Source: Proteobacteria bacterium UBA1844 | GTDB lineage: Bacteria > Pseudomonadota > Gammaproteobacteria > Steroidobacterales > Woeseiaceae | NCBI GenBank assembly: GCA_002338615.1 | Contig: DDIS01000203.1 | Location: 5,711-56,091, forward strand | DNA: 50,381 nucleotides | Direction of reading: 5' to 3' | In this document: one piece after another, positions 19,524-28,217 of the stretch | Numbering within the stretch: the stretch's first letter is position 1 | How the letters are laid out: every line of letters starts with the position of its first letter | Made by a program: the position numbers and the translations under genes | Notes under the pieces: model-generated | Told to the model about the DNA's origin: nothing | What the model saw: only the letters and a program-made list of their open reading frames with translations | Database searches by the model: none

Positions 19524-19839
19524 CACATGGGGTCCCGGCAGAGAAACACGTTCCCTATGGTGCAATCCTCGTGCCATACGCGGCAGCGCTGCATTGGCGC
19601 GGGTTCGGCGCCAGTGGCGGCGCAAGCGTGTATATAGATCCGACAGTCCAGCGCGATCGAATTGTCGAGCCACTAGTGCTTTCCCAAACGCTCAAATAAT
19701 TTGCTTCTCCGTTACTGCGCCGATCCAGAACCTATGCATTTCCCACTTGTCATTGCGACAGACATCACTCTGTGCTGCCGGTGCGTGGCGTACAATTGGA
19801 AATCCTGCAGTAGAATCCGATGGAAAAGCGGATCCGCGT
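19524..19839. promoter_or_regulatory. Divergent intergenic region upstream of the EpsB-like transferase
   Basis: 316 bases between the leftward barrel-protein gene and the rightward sugar transferase. A TACAAT hexamer at 19791-19796 could be a -10 box, but no good -35 sits at a proper distance. CACTAGTG at 19671-19678 is a perfect eight-base palindrome. Nothing else stands out, and the upstream extension of the transferase frame through this region has no coding character. Confidence 0.3.
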
Positions 19840-21237
19840 ATGACCACATGGGCACTACATAACCCGGTAAGAGCACCGGTGCTCTGCCTTGGTGTTGCCG
19901 AGGTCGGCCTGTTGTTTGTTTCCGTATATATCGCGGGCGCGTTCGTTTTTGGCAATCTCGCGAATTGCGAGCAGATCGTCGGGCCGCTGTTTCCCGTGGC
20001 ACTCACAATTTCGCTCGTCATTCTCACATGCCTGATAGCAATGGGCTTGTATCAATTGCATCAGCGGGCATATTTCCGGGAAGTTATCGTGCGGGTTGTA
20101 GTGGCGGTGCTGGTCGGGATCGTGGCGCTGTGGATCCTCGTTGCGCTGCTGCCGACGATTCGGATACCTGCCAGTTTCGCTGCGGCTACACTGGGCTTCG
20201 GGCTGATGTTTCTCTTGCTAATCCGTTATGCATTTCTTTGCGTGGTGGACGACAACGTATTTCGGTATCGCACGCTGGTATACGGTGCGGGGAAAGCATC
20301 GTCTGCTATCCTCGACCTGCGACGGCGCGCCGATCGGCGTGGATTCGTCATCGTTGGCATCGTTCCGGCGCCGAGTGATGCCGAACTCGCGAGCCATAAC
20401 CAGATTCTCGATGACAGGCGCAGTTTGCTGGAAATTGCGCGCGAGAAAAACGCTGACGAAATTGTTATTGCCATGGATGATCGCCGCGGAAGCTTGCCCG
20501 TACAGGATCTGCTGGATTGCAAGCTTCGCGGTTTCGATGTGATCGATATCGTGGAATTTCTCGAGCGCGAAACCGGAAAAATCCGGATCGATTTGGTGCG
20601 GCCGGGCTGGCTGATTTTTTCGCCGGGATTCGGCGCCAAGCGTTTTAGCAAATTGGCCAAACGTGCAATGGACATACTAGTAGCGACCGTCGCTATTCTG
20701 ATTTTCTGGCCGCTTATGCTCCTGATTGCGTTGGCGATAAAGCACGAGGACGGTTGGCGGGCGCCGGTTTTGTATCGCCAGGTAAGGGTCGGGCTCTTCG
20801 GCAACGAATTTGTACTCCCGAAATTCCGAAGCATGCGCGAGGATGCCGAAGCGGATGGACGACCTGTGTGGGCCGACGAAAATGACCAACGGGTGACCAG
20901 GGTAGGGGCCATACTTCGGAAATACAGGCTCGACGAATTACCGCAGTTTTTGAACATACTACGCGGCGAAATGAGTCTGGTCGGGCCCCGTCCGGAACGC
21001 CCGGAGTTCGTCAACGAACTGAACGACAGGATTCCTTATTACCCGGAACGCCATACAGTAAAACCCGGAGTAACCGGTTGGGCTCAGCTCCTTTACACCT
21101 ACGGGTCTTCCGAGGACGATGCCGCGGAAAAGCTTCAATACGACCTCTACTATGTAAAACACCAAAGCCTGATTCTGGACATTATGATCGTTCTGCAGAC
21201 CGTTGAGATCGTGCTGTGGGGCAAAGGTGCGCGATAA
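19840..21237 (+). CDS. EpsB-type undecaprenyl-phosphate sugar phosphotransferase
   Basis: 465 residues from the ATG at 19840. Four or five N-terminal membrane segments and a Rossmann-like CoA-binding-type region (VYGAGKASSAIL) precede a C-terminal bacterial sugar-transferase domain (FSKLAKRAMDILVA, KFRSMREDAE, LPQFLNILRGEMSLVGPRPE). The end, GWAQLLYTYGSSEDDAAEK to VLWGKGAR, is characteristic of the EpsB/exosortase-associated form of WcaJ-like enzymes. It loads a hexose-1-phosphate onto undecaprenyl phosphate at the inner membrane. It converges with the wecB gene across a 23-base gap. Confidence 0.9.
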   Translation: MTTWALHNPVRAPVLCLGVAEVGLLFVSVYIAGAFVFGNLANCEQIVGPLFPVALTISLVILTCLIAMGLYQLHQRAYFREVIVRVVVAVLVGIVALWILVALLPTIRIPASFAAATLGFGLMFLLLIRYAFLCVVDDNVFRYRTLVYGAGKASSAILDLRRRADRRGFVIVGIVPAPSDAELASHNQILDDRRSLLEIAREKNADEIVIAMDDRRGSLPVQDLLDCKLRGFDVIDIVEFLERETGKIRIDLVRPGWLIFSPGFGAKRFSKLAKRAMDILVATVAILIFWPLMLLIALAIKHEDGWRAPVLYRQVRVGLFGNEFVLPKFRSMREDAEADGRPVWADENDQRVTRVGAILRKYRLDELPQFLNILRGEMSLVGPRPERPEFVNELNDRIPYYPERHTVKPGVTGWAQLLYTYGSSEDDAAEKLQYDLYYVKHQSLILDIMIVLQTVEIVLWGKGAR

Positions 21238-21260
21238 GCCATTGCTGTTGTGACAAGTAT

Positions 21261-22373
21261 TTACTTCCGCGACAGTTGAAGAGCAGTACTACGTCGCTTG
21301 AGGCTCTCGACAGCGCGATCAGCGGTGTGACCGTCCCAGAGCGGCGGACATTTGCCCTTTTTCCAGTTGCCTGCCAAGACAGACTGCAGATTTTTCGCGA
21401 GGGATCCGGCATCGATCAATTCATTCGTTCCGAGCAGAACTGTGACCGGACGTTCGGTATTTTCACGCAACGTAAGGCATGGAATGCCGAGGTAGGTCGT
21501 CTCTTCCTGTAATCCGCCCGAGTCCGTGATAACGACTTTTGCGGTGGTGACGAGACTCATGAATCGGACGTACGGTACCGGCTCGAGCAAGGTAACGTTG
21601 GCAGCTTCCTCGATTTCATGCTTCATCGAAAACTTTTCCAGTCCCTTGATGGTTCGTGGATGCGCGACGAACACGATAGGCAGTTCAGAGCTGGCCGTGA
21701 GCAGCGCGTCAACGATCGGCCGCAGCGACCCCAAAGTATCGACATTGGACGGACGATGCAGTGTAACTAACGCATAGTTGCCGGGGTCCAGCGCAAGCTT
21801 GCTGGCTGCACGAGCCTGTTCGATATTCTCGCGTAGCATCTCGAAAGAATCGATCATGATATTTCCGATCCTGTCGATTTGATCTTCATGTATGCCTTCG
21901 CTGATAAGATTTTCATCCGCGTCGGCAGACGGCGTCCAGAGCACATCCGCAATTGCATCCGTCACGAGGCGATTGATTTCTTCGGGCATGCGCCGGTCAC
22001 GGCTGCGTAGGCCGGCCTCGAGATGAATTACCGGTATCCAGAGCTTGGCGCCGACCATCGCGCATGCAGCGGTTGAATTGACATCGCCGACCACGACTAT
22101 CCAGTCGGGTCGGTGCTTCATACAGATTTTTTCGTAAGCAATCATCACGCTACCGGTCTGCTCTGCGTGCGAGCCGCTGCCGACACCGAGATGAAAGTCT
22201 GGTTTCGGCACTCCAAGATCCTCGAGGATTGCATCGGACATGTTGTGGTCGTAGTGCTGGCCGGTGTGTACCAGCACCGGATTCGCCCAGTCGGTGGCGT
22301 TGAGCGCATGAAACAGCGGAGCGATTTTCATGAAGTTCGGTCGTGCGGCTGCAATGAGATGAATGTTGACCAA
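21261..22373 (-). CDS. wecB: UDP-N-acetylglucosamine 2-epimerase (non-hydrolysing)
   Basis: About 370 residues from the TTG at 22373, preferred over the upstream TTG at 22439 because AGGA sits seven bases before it and homologues begin at this point (VNIHLIAAARPNFMKIAPL). Motifs include HTGQHYD, DVNST, EAGLRS, PEEINR and TDSGGLQEE, all typical of WecB/MnaA. It converts UDP-GlcNAc to UDP-ManNAc. No partner dehydrogenase (WecC) is present in the window, so ManNAc itself may be incorporated or WecC may lie elsewhere. Confidence 0.92.
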   Translation of the reverse strand: MVNIHLIAAARPNFMKIAPLFHALNATDWANPVLVHTGQHYDHNMSDAILEDLGVPKPDFHLGVGSGSHAEQTGSVMIAYEKICMKHRPDWIVVVGDVNSTAACAMVGAKLWIPVIHLEAGLRSRDRRMPEEINRLVTDAIADVLWTPSADADENLISEGIHEDQIDRIGNIMIDSFEMLRENIEQARAASKLALDPGNYALVTLHRPSNVDTLGSLRPIVDALLTASSELPIVFVAHPRTIKGLEKFSMKHEIEEAANVTLLEPVPYVRFMSLVTTAKVVITDSGGLQEETTYLGIPCLTLRENTERPVTVLLGTNELIDAGSLAKNLQSVLAGNWKKGKCPPLWDGHTADRAVESLKRRSTALQLSRK

Positions 22374-22544
22374 GGCGTTGTCCTGAGTGACGGATGCCGC
22401 GGAGTATAGCAACAATGCCCGGCGTGCCCGATGTGACAAGCGTCAAACCCTCGATTGAGGACACGCTCACGGGGTACAATGTGGCACGGTCAAAATACTT
22501 CAGAACGATTTGCCTTATACTGCAAACCCATCTCAGGCGTTGAA

Positions 22545-22560
22545 AGGATGAGATCATCCT
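22545..22560. promoter_or_regulatory. 16-base near-perfect palindrome, possible operator
   Basis: AGGATGA and TCATCCT are separated by two bases. It lies between the leftward wecB start and the tRNA-like gene/prsK on the right. A TATACT hexamer at 22516-22521 is close by and could be a -10 box for the tRNA-like gene, though no good -35 is present. Confidence 0.3.
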
Positions 22561-22616
22561 GCAGACCGTGGGGCATGTTTTGCGGTGCACCAGGCCCGGT
22601 AACCAATTCACATCGC

Positions 22617-22692
22617 AGGCGCGTAGCTCAGTGGTAGAGCACTGCTTTAACATAGCGGAGGTCGGAGGTTCGATTCCTGCCCGCGCCTACCA
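22617..22692 (+). tRNA. tRNA-like gene, anticodon position reads AAC (Val), bulged T-stem
   Basis: A full cloverleaf can be drawn: acceptor AGGCGCG/CGCGCCT, D-arm GCTC-AGTGGTA-GAGC, anticodon arm CTGCT-TTAACAT-AGCGG, T-loop TTCGATT, then A plus an encoded CCA. By standard numbering positions 34-36 are AAC, which would read Val codons; A34 is very unusual for a bacterial valine tRNA. The T-stem pairs fully only if G22679 is bulged, making the gene one base longer than expected. It may be a divergent functional tRNA or a decaying copy. It ends ~30 bases before the prsK-like start. Confidence 0.75.
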
Positions 22693-22722
22693 TTATCATT
22701 GCCATGCTGGCAGGCTCTGGCA

Positions 22723-24717
22723 TTGAACCTGTTTGCTACGGTTTCTTTTCTGTCACTTGCGGCCCTGTACGCGGTGTTGTGCGTCATGTTGCTCATCAAC
22801 TGGCGGCGTGATCTTGCGGGGGCCCTGCTGATTCTGGCCTGTGCAATTAGTGCCGCCTGGGCACTTGTATTCGCCGCGCAGGCATCCGGTAAACCCATCG
22901 CCGATATTCAGTTGTTCGTCATCGGAGTCCTTCGCGCCGGCACCTGGTTGTCATTTTTGCTCGCGTTGCTGGATCGTGCGGGTGTTTCCCGCTGGGTCGT
23001 CGGGATCGTTTTAAGCATATGGCTTGCGGCGCTCGTAGCGGGGGTTGTGTCGCCGTCGTCGACGGGTTTGGGCGGGCTGGTCATCGTGCTTTGCGGTTTG
23101 TTTCTTATCGAACAGCTGTATCGCAATACGCCTCGCGAGTCGCGGCATGTCTGGAATGCCCTCGCCCTCGGGTTGGGCGGGATGTTCGTTTATGACCTAG
23201 TGCTGTATTCGCAGGCAGTTGCGTTCGGTGTTTTCGACAGCGCAACCTGGTCTGCGAGAGGGGCGGTAAACATTTTGTTCGTGCCGCTGATCGCGATGAC
23301 AGCGAGGCGTATTCCGGAATCGGGATTCGACATTTTTGTCTCTAGGCACATTGTGTTTTATTTCACGTCCGTTGCCTCGGTTGGCATCTACCTTGCGCTC
23401 ATGGCGGCAGGTAGTTATCTCCTGATTATTTACGGGGGTACATGGGGCGAACTGGCACGCGTCGTGTTTGTTGCTGCCGGTACCGTCGTGTTGCTCGTTT
23501 TGCTGGTATCAGAACGGGTGCGCGCGTATCTCAAGGTTTTCATTAACAAGCACTTTTTCCGCAATAAGTACGACTACCGGGAAGAGTGGCTCCGCCTGAT
23601 ATCCACAATGGCCGGATTCGACGATGGGTCTGCCCGGGAGGTCGTTATTCGGGCGATGGCGCAGATCGTGGGGAGTCAGGGGGGCTGGCTTTGGGCGGTG
23701 GATGATCGAGACGGGGAGTATCGGCTGCTGGCCTCTTTCAGGGTTCCCGATTTGATACAGGCCATCGATGCGCAGGATCCGATTATTGCGTTTATCAACA
23801 GAAGTGGGTGGCTGATCGACCTCGAAGAGTACCGGCACGAGCCGCAACTCTATGGAGATCTGGTGCTTAGTGACTGGGCCGGCAAAACAGAAAATGCCTG
23901 GCTGATCGTGCCATTGATGTTTCGGCAAAAACTCCTGGGTTTGGTAATGCTCACCAAGGCGCCTGCATTATTCGATCTCAACTACGAAGATCGGGATCTC
24001 TTGAAAACGGTGGGCAACCATCTTGCGGTTCACTTGGCGCAGGAACAATCGGACACACGATTGGCCGAAGCACAGCAGTTTGAGGCGTACAATCGACTGA
24101 CAGCCTTCCTGATGCACGACCTCAACAATCTGATCGCGCAACAGTCCCTCATCATCCAGAATGCCGAGAAGCACAAACGGAAACCGGAATTCGTCGACGA
24201 CGCTATCCGGACCATCGCAAATTCAGTCAGCCGCATGAAACGCGTTATGAGCCGGCTCAGGCGCCGTGACGCGACCGGCCAGGTAAGGCCTACAGAATTG
24301 CGTTTTCTGGTATCAGCCGCCGCCGACCGTTGTGCTGAATACGAACCAGTGCCTGTTCTGGATCCGGGGCCGCCGGGGCTGCGTATCGAGTTCGATGCCG
24401 AACAGTTCACCACGGTTCTTTCCCACCTGATCAAAAATGCTCAGGATGCAACACCACCCGATGGCACAGTGAGCGTGCGCGTCGTGGAACGAAACAACAG
24501 GGTAGCCGTCGAAATTCAGGATTCCGGGTGCGGTATGAGCGCCAAGTTCATTCGAGAGCATTTGTTCAAGCCTTTTGATTCGACCAAAGGCAGTCAAGGC
24601 ATGGGCATAGGTGCCTACCAGGCACGAGAGTTTGTGCGCAGCATCGGCGGGGAGCTGAGCGTTGAATCGGAGGAATCGCGAGGGACGAAAGTGACACTTA
24701 CGGTGCCGCTTGCATGA
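22723..24717 (+). CDS. prsK: PrsK-type membrane histidine kinase
   Basis: 664 residues from the TTG at 22723 (AGG eight bases upstream); a TTG at 22699 is an alternative with no ribosome-binding site. About eight N-terminal membrane segments are followed by a GAF-like region and a kinase core: H-box LMHDLNN with H465, N-box HLIKNAQD, and G-boxes DSGCGMS and GSQGMGIGAY. The layout and H-box match PrsK, the kinase of exosortase-A EPS loci that normally works with the sigma-54-dependent regulator PrsR. No prsR follows here; the next gene is the export lipoprotein. Confidence 0.88.
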   Translation: MNLFATVSFLSLAALYAVLCVMLLINWRRDLAGALLILACAISAAWALVFAAQASGKPIADIQLFVIGVLRAGTWLSFLLALLDRAGVSRWVVGIVLSIWLAALVAGVVSPSSTGLGGLVIVLCGLFLIEQLYRNTPRESRHVWNALALGLGGMFVYDLVLYSQAVAFGVFDSATWSARGAVNILFVPLIAMTARRIPESGFDIFVSRHIVFYFTSVASVGIYLALMAAGSYLLIIYGGTWGELARVVFVAAGTVVLLVLLVSERVRAYLKVFINKHFFRNKYDYREEWLRLISTMAGFDDGSAREVVIRAMAQIVGSQGGWLWAVDDRDGEYRLLASFRVPDLIQAIDAQDPIIAFINRSGWLIDLEEYRHEPQLYGDLVLSDWAGKTENAWLIVPLMFRQKLLGLVMLTKAPALFDLNYEDRDLLKTVGNHLAVHLAQEQSDTRLAEAQQFEAYNRLTAFLMHDLNNLIAQQSLIIQNAEKHKRKPEFVDDAIRTIANSVSRMKRVMSRLRRRDATGQVRPTELRFLVSAAADRCAEYEPVPVLDPGPPGLRIEFDAEQFTTVLSHLIKNAQDATPPDGTVSVRVVERNNRVAVEIQDSGCGMSAKFIREHLFKPFDSTKGSQGMGIGAYQAREFVRSIGGELSVESEESRGTKVTLTVPLA

Positions 24718-24768
24718 AAGGGTCCGGATTGCGGAACTGGTAGCAGGGTAACATGTGACATGGCTCAC

Positions 24769-24829
24769 AGAATTCAGGACACTTCAAGGCGCGCCGATAC
24801 AGTGTACCGGCGCTGGTGTAGAATTCAGG
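24769..24829. promoter_or_regulatory. Composite direct/inverted repeat upstream of the EPS operon
   Basis: The decamer AGAATTCAGG occurs at 24769-24778 and 24820-24829. Between the copies is an interrupted palindrome, GCGCCG (24791-24796) and CGGCGC (24808-24813), with an inner TAC/GTA pair. A weak sigma-70-like pair (TTGTGG, 17 bases, TACAAA at 24926-24931) lies downstream, before the lipoprotein start at 24980. This is a candidate regulator site for the EPS operon; the hairpin alternatively could be an attenuated prsK terminator, although no T-run follows. Confidence 0.35.
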
Positions 24830-24979
24830 TGGGCGCGATGATCTAATGCGTAACTGCACTTTCCCGTGGCGGAGCCGGACGAAGTGAGGCTGGCGCGCGG
24901 TCTTGTGGCGTCTGACGTCTCACAATACAAATGGTTTTGAGTTTCAATCGAAGGAATCACCGTCCGTGGGTTCGAACCA

Positions 24980-25618
24980 ATGAATGACAGGAAAGGGCTA
25001 CTATCCTCGCGTTTGCTCTGTTTAATGGCATCCTTGATCTTACTCGCGGCGTGTTCCGCGAATCCAAGACAATCTACGACGACAACGGGCGTAGCGGCCG
25101 CGGGCGATAATAAAGATAACTACGTTATTGGTGCCGGCGACGTATTGCAGGTTTTTGTCTGGGGGCACGATGATCTTTCTACCGAGGTCTCGGTCAGGCC
25201 GGACGGCTACATCTCGACGCCTTTGGTTGAAGACATGCAGGCGGCCGGCCGAACGCCGACTGAACTGGCTCGTGCCGTCGAAGCAAGGCTAGGTGAATAT
25301 GTGCGCTCACCAACCGTCACGATCATCGTGCAGACCTTTGTGGGTGAATACGATCAGCAAATTCGGGTCGTCGGACAAGCTGCTGAGCCAAAGTCGCTGA
25401 ACTATCGGGCAGGCATGACCCTGCTTGATGTCATGATTGCTGTTGGCGGCCTCAGCGAACTGTCTGCGGGCAATCGGGCCAAGGTCATACGCAAGGAGAA
25501 CGGTTTGGAGAAAACGATCAAGGTTCGGCTGGAGGACCTGCTGAACAAGGGGGACATGCGCCAAAATATTCGCATGAAACCCGGCGACGTGTTGATTATT
25601 CCTGAATCGATCTTCTAG
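24980..25618 (+). CDS. Wza-like polysaccharide export lipoprotein
   Basis: 212 residues. A lipoprotein signal with lipobox LAAC (Cys25) is followed by a Poly_export domain (NYVIGAGDVLQVFVWGHDDLS) and an SLBB domain (IRVVGQAAEPKSLNYR). The short length fits the exosortase-associated form of Wza. It would act at the outer membrane as the exit channel for the EPS polymerised by the downstream system. It is the first gene of a rightward operon reaching to 32,669. Confidence 0.9.
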   Translation: MNDRKGLLSSRLLCLMASLILLAACSANPRQSTTTTGVAAAGDNKDNYVIGAGDVLQVFVWGHDDLSTEVSVRPDGYISTPLVEDMQAAGRTPTELARAVEARLGEYVRSPTVTIIVQTFVGEYDQQIRVVGQAAEPKSLNYRAGMTLLDVMIAVGGLSELSAGNRAKVIRKENGLEKTIKVRLEDLLNKGDMRQNIRMKPGDVLIIPESIF

Positions 25619-25658
25619 CAATACGGAATACAGCGTGAAACACAGCAACGAACAGGCC

Positions 25659-27245
25659 ATGAGTAACTTGATATATTTGGTCAAGAGTCATGCGCTTGGG
25701 ATGTGGCGATTTCGCTGGCTGGCCATCGGTGTAGCGTGGCTGATTTGTCTCATTGGCTGGACCATTGTTTATATGATGCCGGATATCTATTCGGCGAGTG
25801 CGCGTGTCTTCGTAGATCCGGAGAATGCGATCGAAAATTACATGGGCGGGATCGCCGCACCCACCAACGTAATGGGCGATGTAGGCATGGTGGTAAGGGA
25901 AATCGTTAGCCGGCCTAACCTGGCCGAGGTCGCGCGCAAGACGGACCTCGCTGCGCGCGCAGTCAATGAGGAACAATTCGAGAACCTGCTGACATCGCTG
26001 CAGGACCGGATCAGCGTATCCGGAAATTCCGACGGAATTTTTTCAATTTCCTTCGAGGATAGAGATCGCGACAAGGCTCTTGCGGTCGTTGACACCTTGC
26101 TCAATGCGTTTGTACAGAAATCTCTGGGTGCTGATCGAACGGATTCTAAACAGGCGCAACAGTTCCTGCGGAGGCAGATTGCGGAGTACGAACAACGCCT
26201 GACAGCGGCGGAGAACAAACTAGCGGACTTCAAGCGCAAAAACGTTGCGCTCATGCCGGACCAGCGCGGTGACTATTTCTCGCGTTTGCAAGCTGAGGAA
26301 GCAGCATTGCAGGTCACGACGTCCAAGTATCGTCTTGCAACCGAAAAGCGCGCCGAACTTGAGCGCCAGATCGAAGGTGAAGAGCCTGTATTCGGCATCG
26401 TGGGTTCAGAAACGGGTGGGAGGTCGGGTATGAAAAGCAGTTATTCGGGCAAGATCCGCGAACTCGAGGCGGAGCTGGATGTGCTGCGCCTGCAATACAC
26501 GGATAAGTATCCGCGGATCGGCCAGATTCTCGATACCGTCAAGATGCTGAAAGCGCAGGAGGCCGAGGAAATACGCGCGCGAACAAATGCGGCTGCGACG
26601 AATCCATTGCAGCAAAACCCCCTGGATCTGAATCCTGTCTACCAAAACATGCGTATCCAGCTCAGCAAGGTGGAAGTGGATGTCGCAGCGTTGCGCGTGG
26701 AAAAGGCGCAACAAGAATCGGAAGTGAAAGCACTGCGTACCATGGTAGACACCATTCCGCAGGTCGAGGCCGAATTGAAGCGTTTGAATCGCGATTATGA
26801 TGTAGTTAAAGGGAAGCACCAGCAATTGTTGCAACAACTTGAGACAGCGAATATTGGTGAAGACGTCAGCCGCTCAAGCGATGACGTGGTGTTTCGTATC
26901 ATCGATCCGCCGTTTTCCGATACCAAGCCATCGGGACCGAACCGAACGTTGTTTCTCGGAGGCGTACTCGTTTTAGCGCTGGGTGCTGGCGGTGTTTTGG
27001 CATTCATCATAGATTTGATGAGGCCGACGTTTATCGGCAGTCTGTCCGTGCAAGAATTATTGGGAATTCCCGTGCTGGCCGCGGTGAGTTTGTTGCAAAC
27101 AGAGAAAGAAAAGAGAGCAGAGCGAAACTCGCGCCTTATGCTTCAATTGGCAGCGTTAGTCCTGTTGGTTTCCTTCACCGTTGTAACCGTGTTCTCAGAC
27201 TTGGGATCAAATCTGGTGCGTGGGCTGATTGCGAGTGTTACATGA
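25659..27245 (+). CDS. Wzz/Wzc-like polysaccharide chain-length determinant protein
   Basis: 528 residues from the ATG at 25659; a GTG at 25635 would add eight residues. Two membrane segments (near residues 15-35 and 430-455, with a further one near the C-terminus) flank a periplasmic region with coiled coils (~150-230 and ~330-400). The PCP signature near the second segment (DPPFSDTKPSGPNRTL) is clear. It works with the separate tyrosine kinase encoded next. The length and gene order match the chain-length protein of exosortase-A EPS loci. Confidence 0.88.
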   Translation: MSNLIYLVKSHALGMWRFRWLAIGVAWLICLIGWTIVYMMPDIYSASARVFVDPENAIENYMGGIAAPTNVMGDVGMVVREIVSRPNLAEVARKTDLAARAVNEEQFENLLTSLQDRISVSGNSDGIFSISFEDRDRDKALAVVDTLLNAFVQKSLGADRTDSKQAQQFLRRQIAEYEQRLTAAENKLADFKRKNVALMPDQRGDYFSRLQAEEAALQVTTSKYRLATEKRAELERQIEGEEPVFGIVGSETGGRSGMKSSYSGKIRELEAELDVLRLQYTDKYPRIGQILDTVKMLKAQEAEEIRARTNAAATNPLQQNPLDLNPVYQNMRIQLSKVEVDVAALRVEKAQQESEVKALRTMVDTIPQVEAELKRLNRDYDVVKGKHQQLLQQLETANIGEDVSRSSDDVVFRIIDPPFSDTKPSGPNRTLFLGGVLVLALGAGGVLAFIIDLMRPTFIGSLSVQELLGIPVLAAVSLLQTEKEKRAERNSRLMLQLAALVLLVSFTVVTVFSDLGSNLVRGLIASVT

Positions 27246-27246
27246 T

Positions 27247-28200
27247 ATGAGCAAGCTGCAGAAGGCACTGGATGCATTGCGGAACATGCCCGTACCCGAT
27301 GATAAACAGGTGGGAGGGGGCCGTTCATTTGCAAAACAAAAATCGCAACCGGCACATAATGAGAGTGCAGAGGTGCTGGGCCCGAATTGGCACAATGATG
27401 TCGACACCGACCTGAAGCCGATTCAGACGGTGCATATCGACGTCGAGCGACTCGTTGAGTTGCGTATGCTTCCACCAGCTGCCGATGAGGAGTTGATTGC
27501 GCAGCAGTTCAAGCGTATTAAACGACCGATTATTCAGCTCGCATTCGACAACGATCTGGTGAGTAGTGATTGCGCAAACGTTATTATGATGGCCAGTGCC
27601 TTGCCGGGTGCGGGCAAGTCCTTCTGCGCGATGAATCTGGCCAACAGCATCGCGCTGGAGCGCGATTTCGGCGTGATTCTGATCGATGCCGATGTTCTGA
27701 AACCGGGTATCAGCCGCGCCCTGGGTCTTGACCAAATGGTTGGCCTGATCGACTACCTTGTCGAGCCGGATATCGATATTTCGGACATCATGTATGCGTC
27801 GGATATGAAAGATATCATCGTTATACCGTCGGGGAAACGCCACCCTGAGACAACTGAGCTGCTTGCGAGCAGGCGCATGCGCGACCTGGTGCAGAATGTC
27901 TCCAGGCGTTACAGGAATCACGCAATAGTGTTCGACACACCACCCTTGTTGTTGACCAGCGAGGCACAAATTCTGGCGGAGCGGGTCGGGCAAATCGTAC
28001 TTGTAATCGAGGCTCGCGAATCGTCTCAGGAGGCTGTAATGCGCGCACTTGCGATGCTTGACCGGGACAAGCCGATCAACGCAATTCTCAACAAATCGCG
28101 CAGCGCCGACAGCGGCGGGTACTACAGCGACAACTACGGGTACTACTCGTCACCTCTGCAATACGCGAAAATGAGCGCCGGCAATGACAGCAATAACTGA
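27247..28200 (+). CDS. BY-type tyrosine autokinase (XrtA-associated type)
   Basis: 317 residues from the ATG at 27247, just after the preceding TGA. Walker A is LPGAGKS, Walker A' is ILIDADVLKPG and Walker B is IVFDTPP, the signature set of bacterial tyrosine kinases. The C-terminus carries a Tyr cluster (YYSDNYGYYSS), the usual autophosphorylation site. It is a stand-alone kinase domain that pairs with the chain-length protein to control EPS polymerisation and export. In exosortase-A loci an AAA-type ATPase gene normally follows; here the deacetylase does. Confidence 0.92.
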   Translation: MSKLQKALDALRNMPVPDDKQVGGGRSFAKQKSQPAHNESAEVLGPNWHNDVDTDLKPIQTVHIDVERLVELRMLPPAADEELIAQQFKRIKRPIIQLAFDNDLVSSDCANVIMMASALPGAGKSFCAMNLANSIALERDFGVILIDADVLKPGISRALGLDQMVGLIDYLVEPDIDISDIMYASDMKDIIVIPSGKRHPETTELLASRRMRDLVQNVSRRYRNHAIVFDTPPLLLTSEAQILAERVGQIVLVIEARESSQEAVMRALAMLDRDKPINAILNKSRSADSGGYYSDNYGYYSSPLQYAKMSAGNDSNN

Positions 28201-28217
28201 GCTGTCGCGTTTCGACG

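Noticed and set aside
19444..19839. N-terminal extension of the EpsB-like protein
   Set aside because: The 132 extra residues overlap the start of the opposite gene and lack family similarity; the ATG at 19840 begins the first membrane region.
22480..22500. Sigma-54 -24 box (TGGCACG) before the tRNA/prsK
   Set aside because: The -24 part is perfect, but no TTGC lies at the required distance for the -12 part.
24890..24910. Sigma-54-like TGGCGCG followed by TTG before the EPS operon
   Set aside because: The spacing is one base too long and the -12 GC is missing; sigma-54 spacing is strict.
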